This document shows, piece after piece, positions 1 through 12,400 of a stretch of 64,000 nucleotides of DNA. The stretch covers positions 186,001 to 250,000 of the forward strand of contig JAWPHD010001440.1 in the NCBI GenBank assembly GCA_037043455.1, given 5' to 3'. Source of the stretch: Cyrtodaria siliqua. Lineage: Eukaryota > Mollusca > Bivalvia > Adapedonta > Hiatellidae. The notes under the pieces are model-generated. The model did not search any database. It worked only from the letters and a program-made list of their open reading frames with translations, and was not told where the DNA came from. A program made the translations under genes and the position numbers. The stretch's first letter is position 1, and each line of letters opens with the position of its first letter.

Positions 1-216
1 ACATATATATGTTAAAAAATTGTGTTCAAATTATTGTAACAATAGGAGCTATTTTACCAAATAAACAAGTGATAGCTATTTGATACCTATGGTATTCATG
101 TTATCTGTTTATGACTACCATATAACTGCTGTGTGTTCAAAAAGCATCCCCCCGCTTGTTACTTACTTGTTTGTCATGATCCATGTTCTTATGCTTTTTT
201 TCTGTTTACCTTGTAG

Positions 217-445
217 GTCCCTATGGCAACAGCACGTGTTCAGCCATAGTGAGCAACGTGCATCTTGCCTTAAATGACACGGAGCCGGCCGACTGGTCAT
301 ACAACATGTGTCCAGATGTTGGGGAGTGTGTCCTGGGCATTGCCCTGTGTCATCCAAATGCCACCTGCACCAACACGCCGTCATCATACAATTGCACGTG
401 TAACAGAGGATTTGTAGGAGATGGTCACGACAGGTGTGAGAGAAC
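217..445 (+). CDS. MEGF8: MEGF8 exon 1 of window: calcium-binding type EGF domain
   Basis: The acceptor is a pyrimidine stretch ending ttgtag at 211-216 and the donor is gtaagt at 446. The exon starts with two bases of a split codon and ends with two bases of another (AC), completed by exon 2. It encodes about 76 residues. The key part, CPDVGEC...C...ATCTNTPSSYNCTCNRGFVGDG, is a six-cysteine EGF with the D-x-[DG]-E-C and aromatic (SYNC) features of calcium-binding EGFs. The CPDV.EC start and TP.SYxCxC core are the pattern at this place in MEGF8. It is followed within 250 bp by decayed copies of its own 3' edge. Confidence 0.93.
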
Positions 446-3400
446 GTAAGTTTGTATTGCACATGTTACAGGGAGAGAACGTAGATTTAAATTGCACGTG
501 TAACAGGGGGGTTGTAGGAGATGTTCATGACGGACGTAAGATAACTTAAGTTTATAGGGAGAGATCATACACGTTAGTTTATATTGCATGTGTATAAAAA
601 GGGGAATTATGGGAGATGTTCATGATGAGGGTGAGACAATTTGCACTTGTAGCAGAGGGTTTGTGGGAGATGGTCACGACAGGTGTGAGAGAACATAAGT
701 TTATGTCCGATCTTCGACCTCGGTGACATATTCTTTAAAAAAAATATAAAAAATCAATCCTTCCACAGACACATGAAATGTATATTAGGAAATAATATAT
801 ACACTTTTCTATATGTCTACAAAACTTTAATTTCTAAAATCTTCCATTAGGTGAAAAGTAATCAAGTTTTTGATGTAGTTCAGCTAAACAAATTAAGTTG
901 AACATCATTCAGATAAAATAGTTTTCAACTTTTTGTTAATTAATTCAGCAATGTCAATTAATAGGTCTTATGCTCAAAATACAACTGTCTACATACAGAT
1001 TGTTACTTGATAACTTTAGGAATATCATAAGACCGCATTGACCCATTATTGTATATGTTCAGCAGATGTTTCCGCATGTGGGTTGTATGTAATAGGTAGT
1101 GTCTGGTCTCAGCGAGTTAGTTTATTTAAATAACCAACGGGCTGAGACAGATTGTATCTTTTCTGTAGTATGGTGTACTTAGTGACCTTGTCCGTTCTCT
1201 AACTTCCATTTATCAGACATTAGTGTACGGTAATGCACCACCCCTTTGTTTAGGCCAAACAAAAAAAAGATGTCTGTTTCTGGTCTTTTCCCCCATAAAA
1301 TTAGGGTAGGTCTGTAGGATTTTTTTGTTGTTGATTTTTAGCTCTCCTGATCGGAGAAACGGATGAAACTTTACAGAAATGTTGCCCATGAAGTCTAGTT
1401 GATCCTAGCAAAAATTCATGTTGATGTGAAATCGAAGATGGCTGCCAAATCTAAAAATAGATTTTTAGAAAACAAGTTTGTAGCGACTACTTCTTGAAAA
1501 CTCTTAAGTGATATTGATATGGGACTTTTTCTAAAATGATCAGCATGACATGATGTTGGTCCTTGTCGAAAATCGTTTTGATTCGACGTTAAAAATGGCT
1601 GCAGCGGCCATCTTTGTTGACATACATTTAATTTAGTAAAAACTTGTAGCGACTACTCCTCTGAAACTTCTCAATGGATTTCCATGAAACTTCACAGGAA
1701 TGTTGCTCTTGATGTCTAAATGATCCTAGCAACATTTCAGGTTGGTCGGAAATTCAAGATGGCCGCCACGACTAAAAATAAATTTTCAAAATACAAGTTT
1801 GTAGCGACTGCTTCTTGAAAACTATAAGTGATATTGATATGCGTCTTTTCCTAAAATAATCAGTATGACATGATGTTGATCCTTGTCGAACATTATTTTG
1901 ATTTGACGTTAAACATGGCTGCCAGCGGCCATCTTTGTTTACATAGAGGTATATAATGAAAACTTGTAGCGACTACTCCTCTGAAACTACTTGACGGATT
2001 TTCATGAAACTTCACAGGAGTGCTGAACTAGCTATCAAAAACCTAACAGTAGAGCTTCAAGGTCATTGACCTCTTGTTTTTAGAATTAATCCTTACTATA
2101 CTAAATTCAAATCAAGAACATCAAAAGCATGTTTTCTTGAACATATTACATATAAATATGAGTGTTCCACAACACTTAAATGCCTTAAAAACCTACAAAA
2201 AAATAAATACATATATATATATGTTTTTTTTATGCCCTAAACAGTTTAGGGTCGGGGCCTTAAAAATAGTCGGTCGGAAGACCAGATACAAATCTATTTT
2301 TTTGGCCTTATCCTGAATTAAACGATTTAATGCTATGCATTCATCAAAGACAAATTCACCAACCATACTACAATGAACAGTTATTGTCTATGATCCACAG
2401 GTGTTACCTCACGTGTGTTAACCATACTACAATGACCAGTTATTGTCTATGTTCCACAGGTGTTACCACACGTGTGTTACCCATTTTACAATGACCAGTT
2501 ATTTTCTATGCTCCACAGGTGTTACCACACGTGTGTTAACCATACTACAATGACCAGTTATTGTCTAATTTCCACAGGTGTTACCACACGTGTGTTAACC
2601 ATACTACAATTACCAGTTATTGTCTATGTTCCACAGGTGTTACCACACGTGTATTAACCATACTACTATGACCAGTTATTGTCTATGTTCCACAGGTGTT
2701 ACCACACGTGTGTTAACGGTGTCTGTTTGGATGAAGATGGAGAATTTCTCTGTGACTGTGACCTTGGCTGGACCGGTGTTGACTGTGGCACCGACTGCGG
2801 GTGTAACAGACACAGTATGTGTGAGAATGGAACCAGAAAGTGTGACTTCTGTCTCAACAGTACAACCGGACCCTACTGCGGTCAGTGCCTAATAGGACAT
2901 TTCGGGGATCCGACCAAAGCGGACGGTTAGTAAACACATAATTATAAGTATAATATTTGTAAAATATTTACCGCATGGCAAGTCAGCATGTAACAATGGT
3001 TGGTAGTGTTTACTGAATTAGAGGAAAGTATGGTCATTTCAAACCCAACTTGAATAACCTTGTTTATTGGTAGCATGGAAGCATTTTAAATGGAAGGCTG
3101 TAGGATCCAGATGTGACAGAAAGTCAGCTGTAAAAATTCAGAGAAAAAAGCCTGGCTGTTTGATTTAGTAGTAGCGAAATACAGTCAAACCTGCCCAATA
3201 GAAATACAGTCAAACCTGCACAATAGAGATACAGTCAAACCTGCACAATAGAGATACAGTCAAAACCTGCCCAATAGAAATACAGTCAAACATGCCCAAT
3301 AGAAATACAGTCAAACCTGCAGAATAGAGATACAGTCAAACCTGCCCAATAGAAATACAGTCAAACATGCCTAATAGAAATACAGTCAAACCTGCACAAT

Positions 3401-6400
3401 AGAGATACAGTCAAACCTGCCCAATAGAAATACAGTCAAACCTGCACAATAGAGATACAGTCAAACCTGCACAATAGAGATACGGTCAAAACCAGCCCAA
3501 TAGAAATACAGTCAAACCTGCCCAATAGAAATACAGTCAAACCTGTCCAATAGAAATACAGTCAAACCTGCCCAATAGAGATACAGTCAAACCTGCCCAA
3601 TAGAAATACAGTCAAACCTGCACAATAGAGATACAGTCAAACCTGCACAATAGAGATACAGTCAAACCTGCCCAATAGAAATACAGTCAAACCTGCCCAA
3701 TAGAAATACGGTCAAACCTGCCCAATAGAAATACAGTCAAACCTGCCCAATAGAAATACAGTCAAACCTGCACAAAAGAGATACAGTCAAACCTGCACAA
3801 TAGAGATACAGTCAAACCTGCCCAATAGAAATACAGTCAAACCTGCCCAATAGAAATACAGTCAAACCTGCCCAATAGAAATACAGTCAAACCTGCCCAA
3901 TAGACCACCTCTATTAGGAGATCACCTTCTTTAAAAGCCCACCATTTCAGTTTCCAGTTGTATTGTTTTGAATTAAATGAACATGCATTTGGAGACCACC
4001 TGTGCTAGGAGACCACCTGTGTTACCTGTGCTAGGAGACCACCTGTGCCAGGAGACCACCTGTGCTAGGAGACCACCTGTGCTATTCCGTGTAGTGACTT
4101 TTAATTCAGTTTTATCCGACAGGTTTGACTGTAAAATGAAATAGCTGTTTGTTTTTAATGTTTGAAGCTGTGATTGATACTTCTTTCATTTGATTAGACA
4201 GCGAAATGGTGGTATTAATAGATCATTTGATTAGACAGCGAAATGGTGGTATTACTAGATCATTTGATTAAACAGCGACATGGTGGTATTAATAGATCAT
4301 TTGATTAGACAGCGAAATGGTGGTATTAATAGATCATTTGATTAGACAGCGAAATGGTGGTATTAATAGATCATTTGATTAGACAGTGAAATGGTGGTAT
4401 TAAAAGATCATCATTTGTTGAGCTGATCTATTAATGGCTAGGTCATCTTAGACAGCAAAATGGTGGTATTAATAGATCATTTGTTGAGCTGATCTATTAA
4501 TGGCTAGGTCATATTAGACAGTGAAATGGTGGTATTAATAGATCATTTGTTGAGCTGGTCTATTAATGGCTAGGTCATCTTAGACAGGGAAATGGTGGTA
4601 TTAATAGATCATTAGTTGAGCTGATCTATTAATGGCTAGGTCATATTAGACAGCGAAATGGTGGTATTAATAGATCATTTGTTGAGCTGATCTATTAATG
4701 GCGGCTAGGTCATATAAGACAGCGGAATGGTGGTATTAATAGATCATTAGTTGAGCTGATCTTTTAATGGCTAGGTCATATTACTGAAATTCATTTACTG
4801 ATCTGACAATTATTGAAGAAGATTGAAGATAGGTCTCTAAATCCGGCTGTAGAGTCCCTCCCACTCCCGGCTGTAGAGTCCCTCCCACTCCCGGCTGTAG
4901 TGTCCCTCCCACTCCCGGCTGTAGAGTCCCTCCCACTCCCGGCTGTAGAGTCCCTCCCACTCCCGGCTGTAGAGTCCCTCCCACTCGCGGCTGTAGAATC
5001 CCTCCCACTCCCGGCTGTAGAGTCCCTCCCACTCCCGACTGTAGAGTCCCTCCCACTCCCGGCTGTAGAATCCCTCCCACTCCCGGCTGTAGAGTCCCTC
5101 CCACTCGCGGCTGTAGTGTCCCTCCCACTCCTGGCTGTAGAGTCCCTCCCACTCCCGGCTGTAGAGTCCCTCCCACTCCTTTTAGCCCATGCCATCACTG
5201 TCACCTTGGATTACATTTTGTTGAATGACATCTATACTGATCATTATTTATCCTTCAGGTTGTTTTGAGTGTAAGTGTAATAAGCATGGCGACGAGAGTA
5301 GGGGCCTGTGTCACAACACGACAGGGGAATGTTTCTGTGTGGACAACACGGAGGGTCTGCGGTGTGAGAGCTGCAAGAAGGGCTACTACGGGGATCCAAG
5401 GTAACCTTATTGGGAGATAACTGTAGTTGAAGTTACAAGTATATAAATATTGTAAAGAAAAAGCAATGATTATGAATATTTATTACATTTTCTTTGGTGA
5501 AAGATTGGGATTTGTCAGTGAAAGACAATTCATAAACGCTAAATATCATTAACCAACTCCGAACACAAGTAGCTAACTGTGACGCTGAGTTATGACGTCA
5601 ATGCAGTGGTGCGGACGTCGACATCATCCGCCGATAACGTTCAATAACGCGAATAATTTCAGTTAAAATCATGCATAAACTTATTTAAAATGTAATAAAT
5701 AGATTATTTAACTGCTGTGTTCGATTATAGGGAAATCCTTCACTCGATGGTAGATGTGTTGTAGTTTTTTTCATTCACTCGCATACGCTTGTTTGTCAAA
5801 AGAACCACGTCTACCATCTCGTGAAGGATTTCCCTGTAATCCATCCAAGCAGTTAAATAGTTTCGCCACAATGTGTAGCTCACTTGGTTTCTAGTGTTTT
5901 TTGCAAAACACCGGAAGTCATTTTTATTGTTTGTGTGAAATAATACAATGTCAATTTCACATCTTTTTCGTTAACAGATGTGGTTATTTTATAAACGTTC
6001 TATATTTTCTCATTACCAGAGAGGGGGGTAAATGCTATCTGAGCTGCGACCATGGCCTTGTCATTGAGAATATCAGTCATGGTTATGTGGGTTCTCACGC
6101 CGGACCGGGCGTCTCCACGTGGCGGTCCTACTGCCTCTGGATCCTCACCGTGTCCAAGGACATCAACAATCCCTGGTTACTGAAGAGCCCGCCTACCATC
6201 ACATTCAGTATTGAGGACCTGGCCGTGGAATGTGAACGGGTATGTACATGACCCATGTGCTGCAGAGTTATTGCCCTTGAATATATAAAAGAATGGGATT
6301 TAAGTTTGATTAAATGAAAAAATTATAAGTAAATAGTTTCGAATTGTTAATAAATTTGATTTCGAGGTTTGTTGCAATAAGGTAGACAGAGAGAAGGGCT

Positions 6401-9400
6401 TAGAACAAAACTTGCACTTGCATAACAGAGTTATTGGCCCTGATTTTTAAAAAGAAAATTCTCCCTACAAATCATGTTCTCTCTACTTAGCATATCAGAG
6501 TTTGACATGATATTAAAACGTGGCATTACAGGACCATGTGTATGTGTATGATGGTATCCCAGAGTTCATAGACACAACAGGAAGTGGTGTACTTCTGGGC
6601 ATCTTCTGTGGTTTCCAAACTAGAGAGTTACAATCTGTGGTGGCCAGATCGGGCATTGTGACTGTGTACTTTGATGCCGACATCAGTGGCAGTGGTAAGT
6701 TGACATGATATTTTGCTGGTATAAGGAGAAACTACATTAACTAAATGATAATAAAGAACAAGGTACACTAGTTCTGCCCTGCTTATTAGCTAAGCAAGAC
6801 ACAAACCTCTAGTGTCTGTGACATAAGTGCTCAACAATAGATATAAGTCAGTTTTTAGCTCGACTGATCAAAGATCAGCAGAGCTTAAGCCGTGGTGCAT
6901 CGTCCGTCCGTCTGTCTGTCTCTAGACTTTTCTATTTAGTGGCAACTACTCCTCTGAAACTACTTGACGGATTTGCATGAAACTTCGCAAGAATGTTGCT
7001 CTTGATGTCTAGTTGATCCTAGCAAAAATTCAGGTCGGACAGAAATTCAAGCTGGCCACCACTGCTAAAAATATATTTAAAAAATGCAACTTTATGGCAA
7101 CTACTTCTCAAAAACCGTAAGTGATATTGAATTGGAACCTTTACCAAAATGACTGACACGACATGCAGTTGATCCTAACCAAAGTTCATTTTGATTGGAT
7201 ATCAAACATGGCCGCGAGCGGTCATCTTTGTTTACATGGAGTTATATAGGAAAAACTTGTGGCAACTACTCCTCTGAAACTACTTCGTGGAATTTCATGG
7301 AACTTAACTTAAATGTTGCTCTTGATGTCTAGTTGGTCCTAGCAAAATTTCAGGTCAGGCGGAATTTCAAGATGGCCACCATGGCTAAAATAGATTTTTA
7401 AAAAAAAAATTGATGGGAACTACTTCTTGAAAACTTAAGTGATATTGATATGGGACTTTTTCTAAAATGATCAGCATGACATGATGTTGGTCCTTGTTGA
7501 AAATTATTTTGATTCGACATTAAACATGTCTGCCACCAGCTATCTTTGTTTACATAGAGTTATATGGTCAAAACTTGTAGCGACTACTCCTCCGAAACTA
7601 CTTGACAGATTTTCATAAAACTTCACAGGAATTCTGATCTAGCAATCAAAACCTATCTGTAGAGCTTCAAGGTCATTGTCCTCTTGTTGTTTGTTTGTAT
7701 GGTGTTTTACGTCATTTTCAACACATACAAGGTTATATATGACGGTCTGTTGTTTGTGATGGAGTCAGATCACCCACTTTTCCTGGGTAGAACCAGTACT
7801 GTACACCTCCCGCCATCCGTAAGAATTGACACTTCCTCACAATTCGAGCTCCCAGTGGGATTCGAACCCGCAGCAGTGAGAAGCGAAGTTCAGGAGACCA
7901 AAGTTAAAGTAGCTATCCCACCAACAACAGCCACATTTAAAACATATGTACACCATTTCCAAACCTACTGACGAAGAGATACATAGATAACTTACATGTT
8001 TTAAGAATCCAAACTCTATAGACACAATATAAACAGCTTTAACCAGCCAAGCCAAACCCCAAAACTGGAGCGTTGAATTAAGAGTTACCAACTCATAATT
8101 CAGTTTACGCATATTCGATCACGGGTATTTAAAGAATCCATGACTAAACATATACTGTTAATTGTACATTATTATATGACCTGAACACCTGGATAAAGTT
8201 TTGATAGACGTTTTTATAATGTAATTTTGCCATTATTTGGCGGGTTTAATAGCTTCTTAAACAGTTTCCAATTGTATTATTTTTAAATTAAGATGTGCCT
8301 TTATCACATAACGTCCCTTGTTAGCAGTGTCGAACACCCATTTAATATTCTGTTGTATGACACACGTGTAATACAACCTGGAACGATTTTGATTGGTTGA
8401 GTTAAACCTGTAACACTACGCAAGTTTATTAACTGAAACTATTTTATTTATTACAAATTCATCCAGATCTGAGTCATAAACTTATAATTTGTGACAGCTT
8501 ATGAAAATAATGCACGTTATACAAAACATTGTAGTTGGTTTGTTAAAAAGTTGGCGTAAACTGCTATTTTGTAAAGAGTAAAACACGAAATATTTTATAC
8601 GCAACGTTATGTGTGAGACGCGACGTTACGACGTCACATATTTTATGACATTTTGACGCTAAAGTGTGTCTGACGTCGTGGCGGTTCTATGTCCATCTGA
8701 ATTATTTTTTATTAATTTGATTGCAATGTTATGTGATAAAAAGGATCTTAAACACGTTCCCATTCCATATAAGATTTATGAAACGAGTTGTGAACTATTT
8801 TAATTTGAACTCGCCAAAAGGCTCGTTAAAATTAAAATAATTCATAACTCGTTTCATAAATCTTATATGAAATGGGAACTCGTTTAAGATCCTCTATGTA
8901 TACTACTCTTACTACAAGTTTGATTGTCATTGAAAATTCCAAGTTGCAGAATATACAGTTTGTAGATAAGTGCTTAATCCGAGACTTTTTCCCCCGACGA
9001 GTTTGCCTCACTATCCACAATTCCTTTACAGTTTCCACCACCCAAGGTTTCAACGGGAGTTACTTTGTGAATCGATGTCCAGGATCATGTGATGGTGCGC
9101 GCAACCAACACTGTCATGAAGGACAGTGTGTCTGTAAGGATGGCTACAGAGGGTATCCAAATTGTACAGAGAGGTCATGTGACTCGGGATGCCGATATGT
9201 GCAGGTGTGTAACTCTGGTTTAATATTTCAATAAAGCTTAGTTAACAAGAAGGTATGTGTGTGTATATATGGGGTTTAACGTCCCTATGTGTGTGTATAT
9301 ATTGGGTTTAACGTCCCTATGTGTGTGTATATATGGGGTTTAACGTCCCTATGTGTGTGTATATATGGGGCTTAACGTCCCTATGTGTGTGTATATATGG

Positions 9401-12400
9401 GGTTTAACGTCCCTATGTGTGTGTATATATGGGGTTTAACGTCCCTATGTGTGTGTATATATGGGGTTTAACGTCCCTATGTGTGTGTATATATGGGGTT
9501 TAACGTCCCTATGTGTGTGTATATATTGGGTTTAACGTCCCTATGTGTGTGTATATATGGGGTTTAACGTCCCTATGTGTGTGTATATATGGGGTTTAAC
9601 GTCCCTATGTGTGTGTATATATGGGGTTTAACGTCCCTATGTGTATGTATATATGGGGTTTAACGTCCCTATGTGTGTGTATATATGGGGTTTAACGTCC
9701 CTATGTGTGTGTATATATGGGGTTTAACGTCCCTATTTGTGTGTATGTATGGGGTTTAACGTCCCTATGTGTGTGTATATATGGGGTTTAACGTCCCTAT
9801 GTGTGTGTTTATATGGGGTTTAACGTCCCTATGTGTGTGTATGTATGGGGTTTAACATCCCTATGTGTGTGTATATATGGGGTTTAACGTCCCTATGTGT
9901 GTGTATATGGGGTTTAAGTCCCTATGTGTGTGTTTATTTTGGGTTTAACATCCCTATGTGTGTGTATATATGGGGTTTAACGTCCCTATGTGTGTGTTTA
10001 TATGGGGTTTAACGTCCCTATGTGTGTGTATATATGGGGTTTAACGTCCCTATGTGTGTGTTTATATGGGGTTTAATGTCCCTATGTGTGTGTATATATG
10101 GGGTTTAACGTCCCTATGTGTGTGTATATATGGGGTTTAACGTCCCTATGTGTGTGTATATATTGGGTTTAACGTCCCTATGTGTGTGTATATGGGGTTT
10201 AACGTCCCTATGTGTGTGTTTATTTTGGGTTTAACGTCCCTATGTGTGTGTATATATTGGGTTTAACGTCCCTATGTGTGTATATGGGGTTTAACGTCCC
10301 TATGTGTGTGTATATATGGGGTTTAACGTCCCTATGTGTGTGTATATATGGGGTTTAACGTCCCTATGTGTGTGTATATATGGGGTTTAACGTCCCTATG
10401 TGTGTGTATATATTGGGTTTAACGTCCCTATGTGTGTATATGGGGTTTAACGTCCCTATGTGTGTGTATATATGGGGTTTAACGTCCCTATGTGTGTGTA
10501 TATATGGGGTTTAACGTCCCTATGTGTGTGTATATATGGGGTTTAACGTCCCTATGTGTGTGTATATATGGGGTTTAACGTCCCTATGTGTGTGTATATA
10601 TGGGGTTTAACGTCCCTATGTGTGTGTATATATGGGGTTTAACGTTCCTATGTGTGTGTATATATGGGGTTTAACGTCCCTATGTGTGTGTATATATGGG
10701 GTTTAACGTCCCTATGTGTGTGTATATTGGGTTTAACGTCCCTATGTGTGTGTATATATGGGGTTTAACGTCCCTATGTGTGTGTATATATGGGGTTTAA
10801 CGTCCCTATGTGTGTGTATATATTGGGTTTAACGTCCCTATGTGTGTGTTTATATGGGGTTTAACATCCCTATGTGTGTGTATATATGGCGTTTAACGTC
10901 CCTATGTGTGTGTATATATGGGGTTTAACGTCCCTATGTGTGTGTATATATATATGGGGTTTAACGTCCCTATGTGTGTGTATATATGGGGTTTAACGTC
11001 CCTATGTGTGTGTTTATTTTGGGTTTAACGTCCCTATGTGTGTGTATATATGGGGTTTAACGTCCCTATGTGTGTGTATATATGGGGTTTAACGTCCCTA
11101 TGTGTGTGTATATGGGGTTTAACGTCCCTATGTGTGTGTTTATTTTGGGTTTAACGTCCCTATGTGTGTGTATATATGGGGTTTAACGTCCCTATGTGTG
11201 TGTATATATGGGGTTTAACGTCCCTATGTGTGTGTATATATGGGGTTTAACGTCCCTATGTGTGTGTATATATGGGGTTTAACGTCCCTATGTGTGTGTA
11301 TATATGGGGTTTAACGTCCCTATGTGTGTGTATATATTGGGTTTAACGTCCCTATGTGTGTGTATATATGGGGTGTAACGTCCCTATGTGTGTGTATATG
11401 GGGTTTAACGTCCCTATGTGTGTGTTTATTTTGGGTTTAACGTCCTTATGTGTGTGTATATATGGGGTTTAACGTTCCTATGTGTGTGTGTATATGGGGT
11501 TTAACGTCCCTATGTGTGTGTTTATATGGGGTTTAACGTCCCTATGTGTGTGTATATATGGGGTTTAACGTTCCTATGTGTGTGTATATATGGGGTTTAA
11601 CGTCCCTATGTGTGTGTATATATGGGGTTTAACGTCCCTATGTGTGTGTATATATTGGGTTTAACGTCCCTATCTGTGTGTATATATGGGGTTTAACGTT
11701 CCTATGTGTGTGTATATATGGGGTTTAACGTCCCTATGTGTGTGTATATATGGGGTTTAACGTCCCTATGTGTGTGTATATGGGGTTTAACGTCCCTATG
11801 TGTGTGTTTATTTTGGGTTTAACGTCCCTATGTGTGTGTATATATGGGGTTTAACGTCCCTATGTGTGTGTTTATATGGGGTTAAACATCCCTTATCAGC
11901 TGGCTTGCGGAACGTCGGTGGTTTTACCCAGGTGCCTGCCCGTGCACAAAATTACCCCAAAGGGACCTGTTGTCTTCCTCCACCAATGGAAGCTGGAAAG
12001 TCACCAACACTTTTAACAATCATTTACACATTACACGTCATTGTAATAAAATCTATGCTGGCTTTATACTTACTTTCTGTTAGAAATGTTTATGTTTGTT
12101 ACAGATGTCATTGTAATAAAATCTATACTTGCTTTAAACTTACTTTCTGGTTGAAATTTAACTCCTGTTTAGTCATACATACTTCCAACCAGCTGGCTTG
12201 CAGAATGTCGGTGGTTTTACCCAGGTGCCTACCCGTGCACAAAATTACCCCAAAGGGACCTGTTGTCTTCTTCCACCAATGGAAGCTGGAAAGTCGCAAT
12301 ATGACCTTAGCTGTTGGTACTACTATAAATTCCAATTCAGATCAGTTCAACGAGGCTTTTAACAATCTTTTACACGTGACGGTGTCTACTTGTAGCCGTG

